Origin: Herbaspirillum sp. alder98
GTDB lineage: Bacteria > Pseudomonadota > Gammaproteobacteria > Burkholderiales > Burkholderiaceae_D
Direction of reading: 5' to 3'
Length of the DNA: 64,000 nt
Assembly: GCF_020179755.1 (NCBI RefSeq)
Contig: NZ_JAIUCY010000009.1
Span: 124,001-188,000 of the forward strand
Made by a program: the position numbers and the translations under genes. Under the pieces are notes generated by a model. It did not search any database, was not told where the DNA came from, and saw nothing but the letters and a program-made list of their open reading frames with translations. Shown piece by piece: positions 57,119-64,000 of this stretch. The number at the start of each line of letters is the position of its first letter. Within the stretch, counting starts at the first letter, position 1.

Positions 57119-58909
57119 TTAATGACTTGGGACATACTGCGTCTGGTCGCCTGCCGTGATCAGGTTGAGCTGGCCGAAGAAACGTTCGTAGGCAGGTTCT
57201 CCATAACGCGACCGCAATTCGCGCAGTAGCAGGAAGCTGCCCAGTCGTTCTGCACAGAAGGCCCAGGCGCGGGCCTGATAGCCTTCACGACGGGTGTCGT
57301 AGCGTTGCACGCACTGCCAGGTCACCGCCTCGATCTGCCCCACCGTGCGCAGCCAGAATTGCGCAGGGAATACCCCCAGCTCGATTCCCCCCATGAAGAA
57401 GACCTTTTCGTTGAAAAAGACTTCTGCCTCGTGCTTGTCGAACACGCCCAGCTCGATGGCCGCCGCCGCATAGCGCAGCAGATCCTCGGCATGATGGGAA
57501 ATGGCGTAGTGCTTGAGATAGCCTGCGCTGACACCGCCGACGCTGAAACCGCAGGTCCTGCCGATAACGAATTCCTGGCTGCCGGGCTCCAGCATCTGGT
57601 CCAGACTCTGCTGGGCGAACTCCTTGTCAGAGACCACATCCATCATCCAATTGTCTTCGGCCGGCACACCACTGATGCGTGCGACCGAGACAAACTTGCG
57701 GTACATGCACACGCCAATGCGCTGCACCTTCGGGTAATCGCGAAGGATCAGTCGGCGCAGTGCGAAGTTGCCCAGCATGCCAGCGACAATCGGATGGTAC
57801 GGCACCCATTCGGGCGCCAGGTCCCGCAGATTAAGTGCGCCTTCATGCTGAGCATCGCCGAGATAGATGGGCAGAACGTAGTCAGGAAATTTGACCGGCA
57901 GTGGAACGTGCGTCATACAACCGAACACCAGTTCTCCACGCGCCGCCTCACCGGCGGCGCCGGCGAGCTTTTGAGGCGCTGCCGCACCGGCAGCCATCGC
58001 AAGACGCGTCGTAGAAAGACTCAGGCTGGCCAGGGTCTGTGGCCGGGCGACCGGTGAAGATGCGGCAGCACCGCCCAGGGTAAGCCCGCCCCCGACCGCT
58101 GCTGCCGACGACGCACCAACCTGCGCCCGGCGCTGCTCACGCAACAAGCGTGCACCCAGCGCTTCGAGACTTGATCGCACGGACGAGTCGCCGGTGGCGA
58201 CATACGCCGCACGCATCGTCTCCAATGCCTGCAGGTCCGCTGCCGATATCTGCTGCGCGCCCGGCATCATCGCACTCGGGCAATGCCAGACCTGCAGTTG
58301 CTGGTCAAGCGCGAGCACCAAGGATGCCAGGCGCTCGCCCAGCAAGGCCTTGGTCACGATCGGTTCACCCGCCGCTGCGCGACGGTTGAGCTGCTCATGC
58401 AAGGGGTCGCCTTCATCGTCGCCGGCCTGGAACAAGCGCTCGGCCAGATCCAGCCAGGTGCGCCAGAACGTCGGCTTGGCCACGACAAAACCATTGAAGA
58501 CATTATTTTGCCAGGCAGGCACGAAATGATCCGGATCCAGCGTGAGACCCACCGACTCCAGATAGGCGCGTGTCGCCGCCGCCAGGCCAGGAAGCAGCGC
58601 GTCGCCCTGCAGGAAAAGATTCAGGTGACCAGCAGCATCCAGCGTCTGCGGGAAAAAAGTCCAGGCGTCCGCACCAGGTTGCGCCTGGATCAGTTCGCGC
58701 ACGCGCGCGGCATCGAGTCCGGTCCGGGTAGCGAAGTCGCGCCCGACGAAAGCGTAGCAATCCAGGTCATCCACCACTTGATCCTGGAAGAATCGGCGCA
58801 GCGCAACGATATCGCCCCAGTCCTGCGAATCCAGATTGGGCAGCGGCGTGAAACCCTCATCACCTGCATCTGTGGCGTCAGGGCAAATCTGGAACAGGTG
58901 AATATTCAC
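57119..58909 (-). CDS. Unknown polysaccharide-cluster protein (596 aa)
   Basis: Not recognised. Start at GTG 58909 (VNIHLFQICPD), with GAGG upstream, giving 596 aa; it begins 11 bp after the methyltransferase stop. Two regions flank an Ala/Ser-rich linker (about 265-330). The C-terminal half has GCMTHVPLPVKFPDYVLPIYLGD and repeated acidic/aromatic segments (DNWMMDVVSDKEF, FFMGGIELGVF). The first half (LDCYAFVGRDFATRTG, FVPAWQNNVFNGFVVAKPTFWRTWLD) recalls glycosyltransferase-like folds, but no family is proven. No signal peptide is seen. Confidence 0.6.
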   Translation of the reverse strand: MNIHLFQICPDATDAGDEGFTPLPNLDSQDWGDIVALRRFFQDQVVDDLDCYAFVGRDFATRTGLDAARVRELIQAQPGADAWTFFPQTLDAAGHLNLFLQGDALLPGLAAATRAYLESVGLTLDPDHFVPAWQNNVFNGFVVAKPTFWRTWLDLAERLFQAGDDEGDPLHEQLNRRAAAGEPIVTKALLGERLASLVLALDQQLQVWHCPSAMMPGAQQISAADLQALETMRAAYVATGDSSVRSSLEALGARLLREQRRAQVGASSAAAVGGGLTLGGAAASSPVARPQTLASLSLSTTRLAMAAGAAAPQKLAGAAGEAARGELVFGCMTHVPLPVKFPDYVLPIYLGDAQHEGALNLRDLAPEWVPYHPIVAGMLGNFALRRLILRDYPKVQRIGVCMYRKFVSVARISGVPAEDNWMMDVVSDKEFAQQSLDQMLEPGSQEFVIGRTCGFSVGGVSAGYLKHYAISHHAEDLLRYAAAAIELGVFDKHEAEVFFNEKVFFMGGIELGVFPAQFWLRTVGQIEAVTWQCVQRYDTRREGYQARAWAFCAERLGSFLLLRELRSRYGEPAYERFFGQLNLITAGDQTQYVPSH

Positions 58910-58919
58910 AGTCGGGGCC

Positions 58920-60143
58920 TCACCATACCTGCAGCTGAGGCACGGCAATGGCGAAACGCCCACCCCAACTGCGAATCTCAGCCAGTTGCTGCGTCACCTC
59001 ATCCTTGATGTTCCATGGCAGGATCAACACCACGTCAGGCTTCTCCTGCAACAGGCGTTGCGGCGAGACGATAGGAATATGGCTGCCCGGCATGTACTTG
59101 TCCTGCTTGGAAGGCGCGGCGTCGGCCACCAGCGACAACAGGTCGGCATGCACGCCCGAATAATTCAACAGTGTATTGCCCTTGGCGGCGGCGCCGTAGG
59201 CCATCACCTTCTTGCCGGCGCGTTTCTGCTCCAGCAGAAAACTCAGCAACTGCATCTTGATTTCTTCGGCCTTGTGCTGGAAGCCGGCGTAGGCAGTGAT
59301 GTCCTCCAGACCGAATTCGCGCTCGCGCGACAACATCGCTGCCACCGCAGGCCGGACCTCGATCGCCGAGTCGATGTGGCAAGCATAGATGCGCAGGCTG
59401 CCGCCATGCGTGGGCAGTTCCTCGACGTCATATACGCGCAGGCCCTGCGAGCGCATCACACGCTCCACCGCCACCAGGGAGAGATACGAGAAATGCTCGT
59501 GGTAGATGGTGTCGAACTGGGACTGGGCGATCAGGTTGAGCAGGTGCGGGCACTCCACCGTCACCGTGCCTTGCGGCGCCAGCAACGCAGACATGCCGCC
59601 AACGAAGTCGTTGATGTCAGGCACATGGGCCAATACGTTGTTGGCGGCGATCAGGTCAGCCGCGCCGTGGCTCTCGCGCAGCCGCCGTCCCAACGCCACG
59701 CCAAAGAACTCCTCGACGATCGCAATCCCCTTCGCACGCGCCGCGTCGGCGGTGCTCCTGGTGGGCTCAACGCCCAGGCACGCAATACCTTTCTGTTGCA
59801 CATATTGCAGCAGGTAGCCGTCGTTGGCGGCCAGCTCGACCACCAGCGATTTCTCTCCCAGGCCCAGGCGCGCGACGATCATGTCGACGTAACGGGAAGC
59901 ATGCTCAAGCCACGTGGTGGAGGTGGACGAGAAGTAGGCATATTCGGTATCGAACAGCTGGTCGTAATGTGTGTAATCCTCGGTCTGCACCAGCCAGCAC
60001 TGGTGGCACACCACTACCTTGAGCGGATAGTGGGTTTCGGGGCGGCGCAGGTCTTCCGCCTTGAGATAGGCGTTGGACGGCGGCGAGAAGCCAAGATCAA
60101 TGAAGGTATCCAGCAGTTCGGTCTGGCAGTGTCGGCATTTCAT
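58920..60143 (-). CDS. C-methyltransferase of deoxysugar type
   Basis: A 407-aa methyltransferase. An N-terminal zinc-binding domain with MKCRHCQTE and VVCHQCWLVQ is followed by a SAM-binding core (LVVELAANDGYLLQYVQQKG) and a C-terminal extension (MAYGAAAKGNTLLN). This three-domain layout is that of sugar C-methyltransferases such as TylCIII and NovU. Start overlaps the 3,5-epimerase-like gene by 4 bp. The substrate is probably a 4-keto-6-deoxyhexose nucleotide. Confidence 0.87.
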   Translation of the reverse strand: MKCRHCQTELLDTFIDLGFSPPSNAYLKAEDLRRPETHYPLKVVVCHQCWLVQTEDYTHYDQLFDTEYAYFSSTSTTWLEHASRYVDMIVARLGLGEKSLVVELAANDGYLLQYVQQKGIACLGVEPTRSTADAARAKGIAIVEEFFGVALGRRLRESHGAADLIAANNVLAHVPDINDFVGGMSALLAPQGTVTVECPHLLNLIAQSQFDTIYHEHFSYLSLVAVERVMRSQGLRVYDVEELPTHGGSLRIYACHIDSAIEVRPAVAAMLSREREFGLEDITAYAGFQHKAEEIKMQLLSFLLEQKRAGKKVMAYGAAAKGNTLLNYSGVHADLLSLVADAAPSKQDKYMPGSHIPIVSPQRLLQEKPDVVLILPWNIKDEVTQQLAEIRSWGGRFAIAVPQLQVW

Positions 60144-60697
60144 GGCGTAATTCCGTTGAAGTCAGCGGCCAGCAGCGGATGCTTGAGGTCGCGCTCGGAC
60201 AGGTTGCACGGCGGCAACGGCCAGGCAATGGCCGCCCGCGGATCGTCGTAGCGTACACCGCCTTCGGCATGCGGGGCATACGCGGCGGTGTGCAGATAAA
60301 GCAGGGAGGCGCCCGCTTCCAGTACCTGGAAGCCATGGGCACAACCCTCTGGAATCAGGAGGGCGCGGTCATCGCCGGCGGCCAATTCGACAGCACGCCA
60401 CTGCAGGAAAGTGGGGGACCCCACGCGCAGATCCAGCACCACGTCGAATACGCGACCCGCAATGCAGCGGATGAGTTTCTTCTCGGCATGCGGAGCATGC
60501 TGGAAATGCATGCCGCGCACGCTGCCGGGCTCGGCAGTGATGGAATTATTGGCTTGCACAATGCGGCTGTCACCGAGGACCGGCGCCAGCTCTTGCTCGC
60601 AGAACCATCTGGAAAATGTGCCGCGATCGTCGCCTCGACGAATGCTCGACACGATGACGGCGCCGTCGATGCCGGTCTGATCGATCTTCAGGTTCAT
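60140..60697 (-). CDS. dTDP-4-dehydrorhamnose 3,5-epimerase family protein
   Basis: A 185-aa RmlC-like cupin, divergent from the rfbC at 55.5 kb. SVRGMHFQHAPHAEKKLIRCI and DVVLDLRVGSPTFLQW keep the family core. Its place beside the C-methyltransferase and CDP-glucose synthase suggests it epimerises the CDP-linked (or methylated) 4-keto sugar. Stop overlaps the methyltransferase start (ATGA). Confidence 0.85.
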   Translation of the reverse strand: MNLKIDQTGIDGAVIVSSIRRGDDRGTFSRWFCEQELAPVLGDSRIVQANNSITAEPGSVRGMHFQHAPHAEKKLIRCIAGRVFDVVLDLRVGSPTFLQWRAVELAAGDDRALLIPEGCAHGFQVLEAGASLLYLHTAAYAPHAEGGVRYDDPRAAIAWPLPPCNLSERDLKHPLLAADFNGITP

Positions 60698-60722
60698 GCC
60701 GCAACCGTGGTCGGCGACGACG

Positions 60723-61499
60723 TCAGTTCCAGGTCTTCCATCGTGCCTGATCCTGGTCCCACATCTGGTTGAGCTGGATCTTGTCGCGCAGGGTATCCAT
60801 GCATTTCCAGAAACCCTGGTGCGGCCAGTTCAACAGCTTGCCGTCGGCGGCGATGTGCTCCAGCGGCTCGCGCTCGAAGATGGTGCCCTCGCCATTCTTG
60901 AGGTAATCGAACACGCCCTGGCGACATACCATGAAGCCCCCGTTGATCCAGCCGAGGTCGCCTGGCGGCTTCTCCCGAAAGTCCCGAATCAGGCCGGTTT
61001 CGTCGGTTTGCACCATGCCAAAGCGCGCCTCGGGCTGCACCGTGGTCATGGTCACGATGGACTGATGGCTGCGGTGATGCGCGACCAGCGCCGTGACATC
61101 GACGTCGGATACGCCATCGCCGTAGGTCAGCATGAAATCCTCGTCCTTGAGGTAATCGCGCGCGGCAATCAGGCGCCCGCCGGTTTGCGCGTGCATGCCG
61201 GTCTCGACCAGCGTGACCTTCCAGGGCTCGGATTTATTGCGGTGCACCTCGACGCGGTTGTCGGCAAGATCGATGGTGACGTCGCCCTGATGCAGGAAGT
61301 AGTTGGCGAAGTATTCCTTGATCAGGTAGCCCTTGTAACCGAGCAAGATCACGAACTCATTGAAGCCGTGTTGCGAATAGCCCTTCATGATGTGCCACAG
61401 GATCGGCTTGCCGCCGATTTCGACCATGGGTTTCGGACGCACATCGGTTTCTTCCCCGAGCCGCGTGCCCAGGCCGCCAGCGAGAATGACGACTTTCAA
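60723..61499 (-). CDS. rfbF: Glucose-1-phosphate cytidylyltransferase
   Basis: A 258-aa enzyme making CDP-glucose. AGGLGTRLGEETDVRPKPMVEIGGKPI, TYGDGVSDVDV and GWINGGFMVCRQGVFDYL are characteristic of RfbF. It precedes the epimerase-like gene by 25 bp. It supplies rfbG at 51.4 kb. Confidence 0.95.
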   Translation of the reverse strand: MKVVILAGGLGTRLGEETDVRPKPMVEIGGKPILWHIMKGYSQHGFNEFVILLGYKGYLIKEYFANYFLHQGDVTIDLADNRVEVHRNKSEPWKVTLVETGMHAQTGGRLIAARDYLKDEDFMLTYGDGVSDVDVTALVAHHRSHQSIVTMTTVQPEARFGMVQTDETGLIRDFREKPPGDLGWINGGFMVCRQGVFDYLKNGEGTIFEREPLEHIAADGKLLNWPHQGFWKCMDTLRDKIQLNQMWDQDQARWKTWN

Positions 61500-61867
61500 T
61501 TTCTGCCCCTAACTGATTGGTTGGCCGACGCCTCGCTTGAACCTGGGACGCCGTACGAAAAGCGTTGTCTTGCTGCCAATGACTGCTATCCGCGAAAGAT
61601 GGATATGTTACCGGTTTTGCCATGGCGATATCTACCGGTCTGCACGGTTTATCGGTTTCAGTTTGGCGTTTTGCTGATGATCCCCCGGGCGGTCCGATTC
61701 GAGGATTTATCACCTTCTTTGCCGCCATTTCAGCCAATTCGTGCCGGAAACTCGCTGCTATACTGCGCTCAGACCGTACCCTCCGGCCTCGAACCCACAA
61801 CAACCCTGAGGGTGGGAATAGCCGGCATATGCATGCAGCCGCCATCTAAAGACAACCTGATTAGCAG
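61500..61867. other. Gene-free divergent gap
   Basis: About 370 bp between rfbF and the glycosyltransferase. No convincing gene or hairpin was seen; promoters for both directions are expected here. Confidence 0.5.
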
Positions 61868-63553
61868 ATGAAACCAGATTTGTTCACCCGGCTCCATTCC
61901 CCGTACTACATCGTTGCCCCCGACTACTCCACTAACACGGACGAAGCCCGCTGCCTTCACCATCTTTGCCATGCGCTGAACCTCGCGGGAGAAGAAGCCT
62001 ACGTCACCGGTGAAGGGTGCGACGCCCTTCGCACACCACTGCTGACGCAGGCCCTGATCGATACTCACCTGCGCGCCGGCCGCAATCCGCTGGTCGTCTA
62101 CGCCGACAGCGTTAGCGGCAACCCGCTGGCCGCCACCAATGTCGTGCGCTACCTGATCGGGGCCGGCGCAGCAGCGGGCGCCGGTGAAATGCTGGTGACC
62201 CGGCGCATCGAACTGGCAGCGCCCGGGACACAGGTGCTGACGGTGCCGTTAGCCGATGATGCTGCCTATGCGCAGAGCCGCGCACTGTTCGCGCGCCAGC
62301 TCGAAGAATTCATCGCTGCCAGCCAGCAGCGTTTCAACCAGGCGGCCATTGCCCCCACTGAATCTGCTACGCCGGTCGCACCAACGACGCTTGCCGCGGC
62401 CGCGGCAGCACGCATCTTTCCTGGACGCCTGGCCCGACCGCTTCAAAACAGCACTTCGGCAGCACCAATGCGCCGCCCTGTAGTTCCGGTTCCCGCTGCG
62501 GCACCGGCAAAACGCAAAAAGCGCCTCGTGGTGTATTCGGTCGAATCGACCTGGAGCCCATGCCCACAGATTCGCTTGATTCGTCCCTTTGCCCACTTGC
62601 AGGGCGATTGGGAGCTGATCTGGGGTATCGAGAACGGCCGGCTACAACACGAGCGCATCGCCAATGCCGACCTGATCGTGCTGCACCGTTTCACACCAGG
62701 ACTGATGTCGATCCCGACGCTGCAGGGCATTTTTGCCGCCAAGGTGCCGGTCATCTATGAATCCGACGACCTGCTCAACGCCATCCCCCACGACCATCCG
62801 GAGGCCGAACAGGGCGCCAACTGGAAGGAAGGCATCGAGTATGCGGTGCGCCATGCCAAGGCCGTCGTGGTCTCGACCGAATTTCTGGCAGCGAAATATC
62901 GCGCACTCAACCCTGCGGTCCATGTACTGCCGAACTACATCGACTACGACCTGTTCTACCGTCCGGTGCCGGCGGATGACCGTGGCGCACGGATCAACAT
63001 CGGCCTGCTCGGTTCCTCCATCCAGCCATCCAACTTCGCCCTGGTGGACGAGGCCTTGCGTGCATTGACCGAACGCTATGGAGAGCGCCTGCACATCGAC
63101 TTCGTCGGCTGGGAATGTCCGAAGGGCTGGGAAGGCCATCCGCGAACCACCTTCCATTCGTTCGTGCACCAATACGTCGACTATGCTGCCCAACTGCGCG
63201 AATGGAACTGGGATATCGCCCTGATCCCACTGGCCAGTGACGAATACAATCAATGCAAGAGCTACATCAAGTGGCTCGACTATTCTGCCGCAGGCATCGC
63301 CTCGATCTTCAGTAATGTCTCGGTCTATAACGAAGTCGTGACACACGATGTGACGGGCCTGCTGATGCCCAATTCCAGTCAGGCCTGGCTTGAGGCCGTC
63401 ACGATGCTCATCGAATCACCTCAAAAAAGACAGGCGCTGGCGTCGACCGGGCAACAGGAAGTCAGAGACAACTTCAACCTGCGCGCCAAGGCCGCCCGCT
63501 ATGGCGAAATCTACGGCCAATATGCGACCCCGGCCGGCACCGGACTGCAATGA
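61868..63553 (+). CDS. Glycosyltransferase with N-terminal extension
   Basis: A 561-aa protein. A first part (about 1-140: YYIVAPDYSTNTDEARCLHHLCHAL, VVYADSVSGNPL) resembles the N-terminal fold of GT-B enzymes. An Ala/Pro-rich linker (about 155-215) follows, then a second part from RLVVYSVESTW to the C-terminus, with GT4-like VPVIYESDDLLNAIP, VHVLPNYIDYDLF, GLLGSSIQPSNF and GLLMPNSSQAWLEAV. Such proteins add sugars to surface glycans. Donor and acceptor are unknown. Confidence 0.75.
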   Translation: MKPDLFTRLHSPYYIVAPDYSTNTDEARCLHHLCHALNLAGEEAYVTGEGCDALRTPLLTQALIDTHLRAGRNPLVVYADSVSGNPLAATNVVRYLIGAGAAAGAGEMLVTRRIELAAPGTQVLTVPLADDAAYAQSRALFARQLEEFIAASQQRFNQAAIAPTESATPVAPTTLAAAAAARIFPGRLARPLQNSTSAAPMRRPVVPVPAAAPAKRKKRLVVYSVESTWSPCPQIRLIRPFAHLQGDWELIWGIENGRLQHERIANADLIVLHRFTPGLMSIPTLQGIFAAKVPVIYESDDLLNAIPHDHPEAEQGANWKEGIEYAVRHAKAVVVSTEFLAAKYRALNPAVHVLPNYIDYDLFYRPVPADDRGARINIGLLGSSIQPSNFALVDEALRALTERYGERLHIDFVGWECPKGWEGHPRTTFHSFVHQYVDYAAQLREWNWDIALIPLASDEYNQCKSYIKWLDYSAAGIASIFSNVSVYNEVVTHDVTGLLMPNSSQAWLEAVTMLIESPQKRQALASTGQQEVRDNFNLRAKAARYGEIYGQYATPAGTGLQ

Positions 63554-63670
63554 ACCTGCGCTTTACGGCCACATTCAACAGGGGCGATGCCTGTGCGAGT
63601 ATCTCGATGCAGCAACCGCCACTGTTCAACAACGGCATGATGATGACAACCACTTACCGACGCTAACGAC

Positions 63671-64000
63671 ATGGACATACTAAATACCTGGAAATGGCAC
63701 AGTGGCTTGACCGATGTGATGCGATTTCCGTTCGACGGGGCACGTGGCATCGTGCGAAATCATTCGCAGGCCTGGCAAGACCTGTTCGTGCTGTCGATGC
63801 TCGACGGCCGCACCGACGGTCGTTTTCTCGAAGTGGGCGCCAATGTGGCCAGTGCTCACAGCAATACTTGCCTGCTGGATACGCACTTTGGCTGGAAAGG
63901 CATTTCCCTCGAGTTCGATCCAGCTTGCCTGCAGAGCTGGATCGAGGAACGACCCGGCTCCGAGTTCGTCCTGGCCGATGCGCTCACGCTCGACTACGCC
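63671..64000 (+). CDS. FkbM-family-like methyltransferase (3' end outside window)
   Basis: The first 110 codons of a methyltransferase, cut by the window edge. FLEVGANVASAHSNTCLLD is the SAM-binding motif and KGISLEFDP follows, as in FkbM-type O-methyltransferases. Start at 63671 (MDILNTWKWHSGLTDV), 117 bp after the glycosyltransferase. A role in methylating a glycan is inferred from context. Confidence 0.7.
   Translation, partial: MDILNTWKWHSGLTDVMRFPFDGARGIVRNHSQAWQDLFVLSMLDGRTDGRFLEVGANVASAHSNTCLLDTHFGWKGISLEFDPACLQSWIEERPGSEFVLADALTLDYA

Overview
The window looks like chromosomal DNA of a betaproteobacterium of the order Burkholderiales, most like Oxalobacteraceae (Herbaspirillum or relatives). 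This is judged from high-GC coding sequence, the gene order SDR-dsbA-SPOR-argS-priA-hemE, the atpIBEFHAGDC operon, YqjD/YqjE-type stress genes and a CDP/dTDP-deoxysugar surface-polysaccharide cluster. No database search was possible, so the genus is an inference.

Layout. (1) 1-7.9 kb: housekeeping genes on the minus strand (partial SDR, dsbA, SPOR protein, argS, priA, hemE). The 600-bp gap between priA and hemE carries a duplicated array of DnaA boxes with AT-rich tracts. (2) 8-11.1 kb: a succinate-semialdehyde dehydrogenase, a divergent PheC-type periplasmic dehydratase, then a 168-bp tandem array of REP-like hairpins. (3) 11.1-19.6 kb: a PPK2 kinase, a CoA-binding protein and the complete F0F1 ATP synthase operon, with a recognisable promoter and terminator. 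(4) 20.2-27.2 kb: a sulfonate-use cluster (monooxygenase, binding protein, ATPase, permease) with a divergent LysR regulator, then an AraC regulator divergent from an NAD-dependent epimerase.

(5) 27.49-36.55 kb: a 9.0-kb integrative element in the 3' end of a tRNA-Arg(CCG) gene, bounded by a 48-bp perfect direct repeat. It holds a tyrosine integrase, a lone YgiT/MqsA-type zinc-finger protein, a membrane protein, a tightly packed three-gene operon (OLD-like ATPase/TOPRIM protein, Dam-type adenine methylase, DUF5677-like protein), an iteron array, a TrfA-like replication initiator and an AlpA-like DNA-binding protein. The three-gene operon is a candidate anti-phage or anti-plasmid module. The Rep and iterons suggest the element can replicate after excision.

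(6) 36.8-51 kb: cytochrome c, an OmpA-like lipoprotein, a yqjD/yqjE-like trio, a glutamine-amidotransferase-family hydrolase, a KefF/KefC-like pair, a DegP protease, a QseBC-like two-component system, a DUF2905 protein, a MidA-like methyltransferase, a pteridine-reductase-like SDR, folB and ttcA. (7) 51.4-64 kb: surface-polysaccharide genes. rfbG-galE-rmlBACD run rightward. A leftward group (CDP-glucose synthase, second 3,5-epimerase-like protein, C-methyltransferase, unknown 596-aa protein) faces them. A glycosyltransferase and a partial FkbM methyltransferase follow. Together they imply dTDP-L-rhamnose plus a CDP-linked, possibly C-methylated, 6-deoxyhexose.
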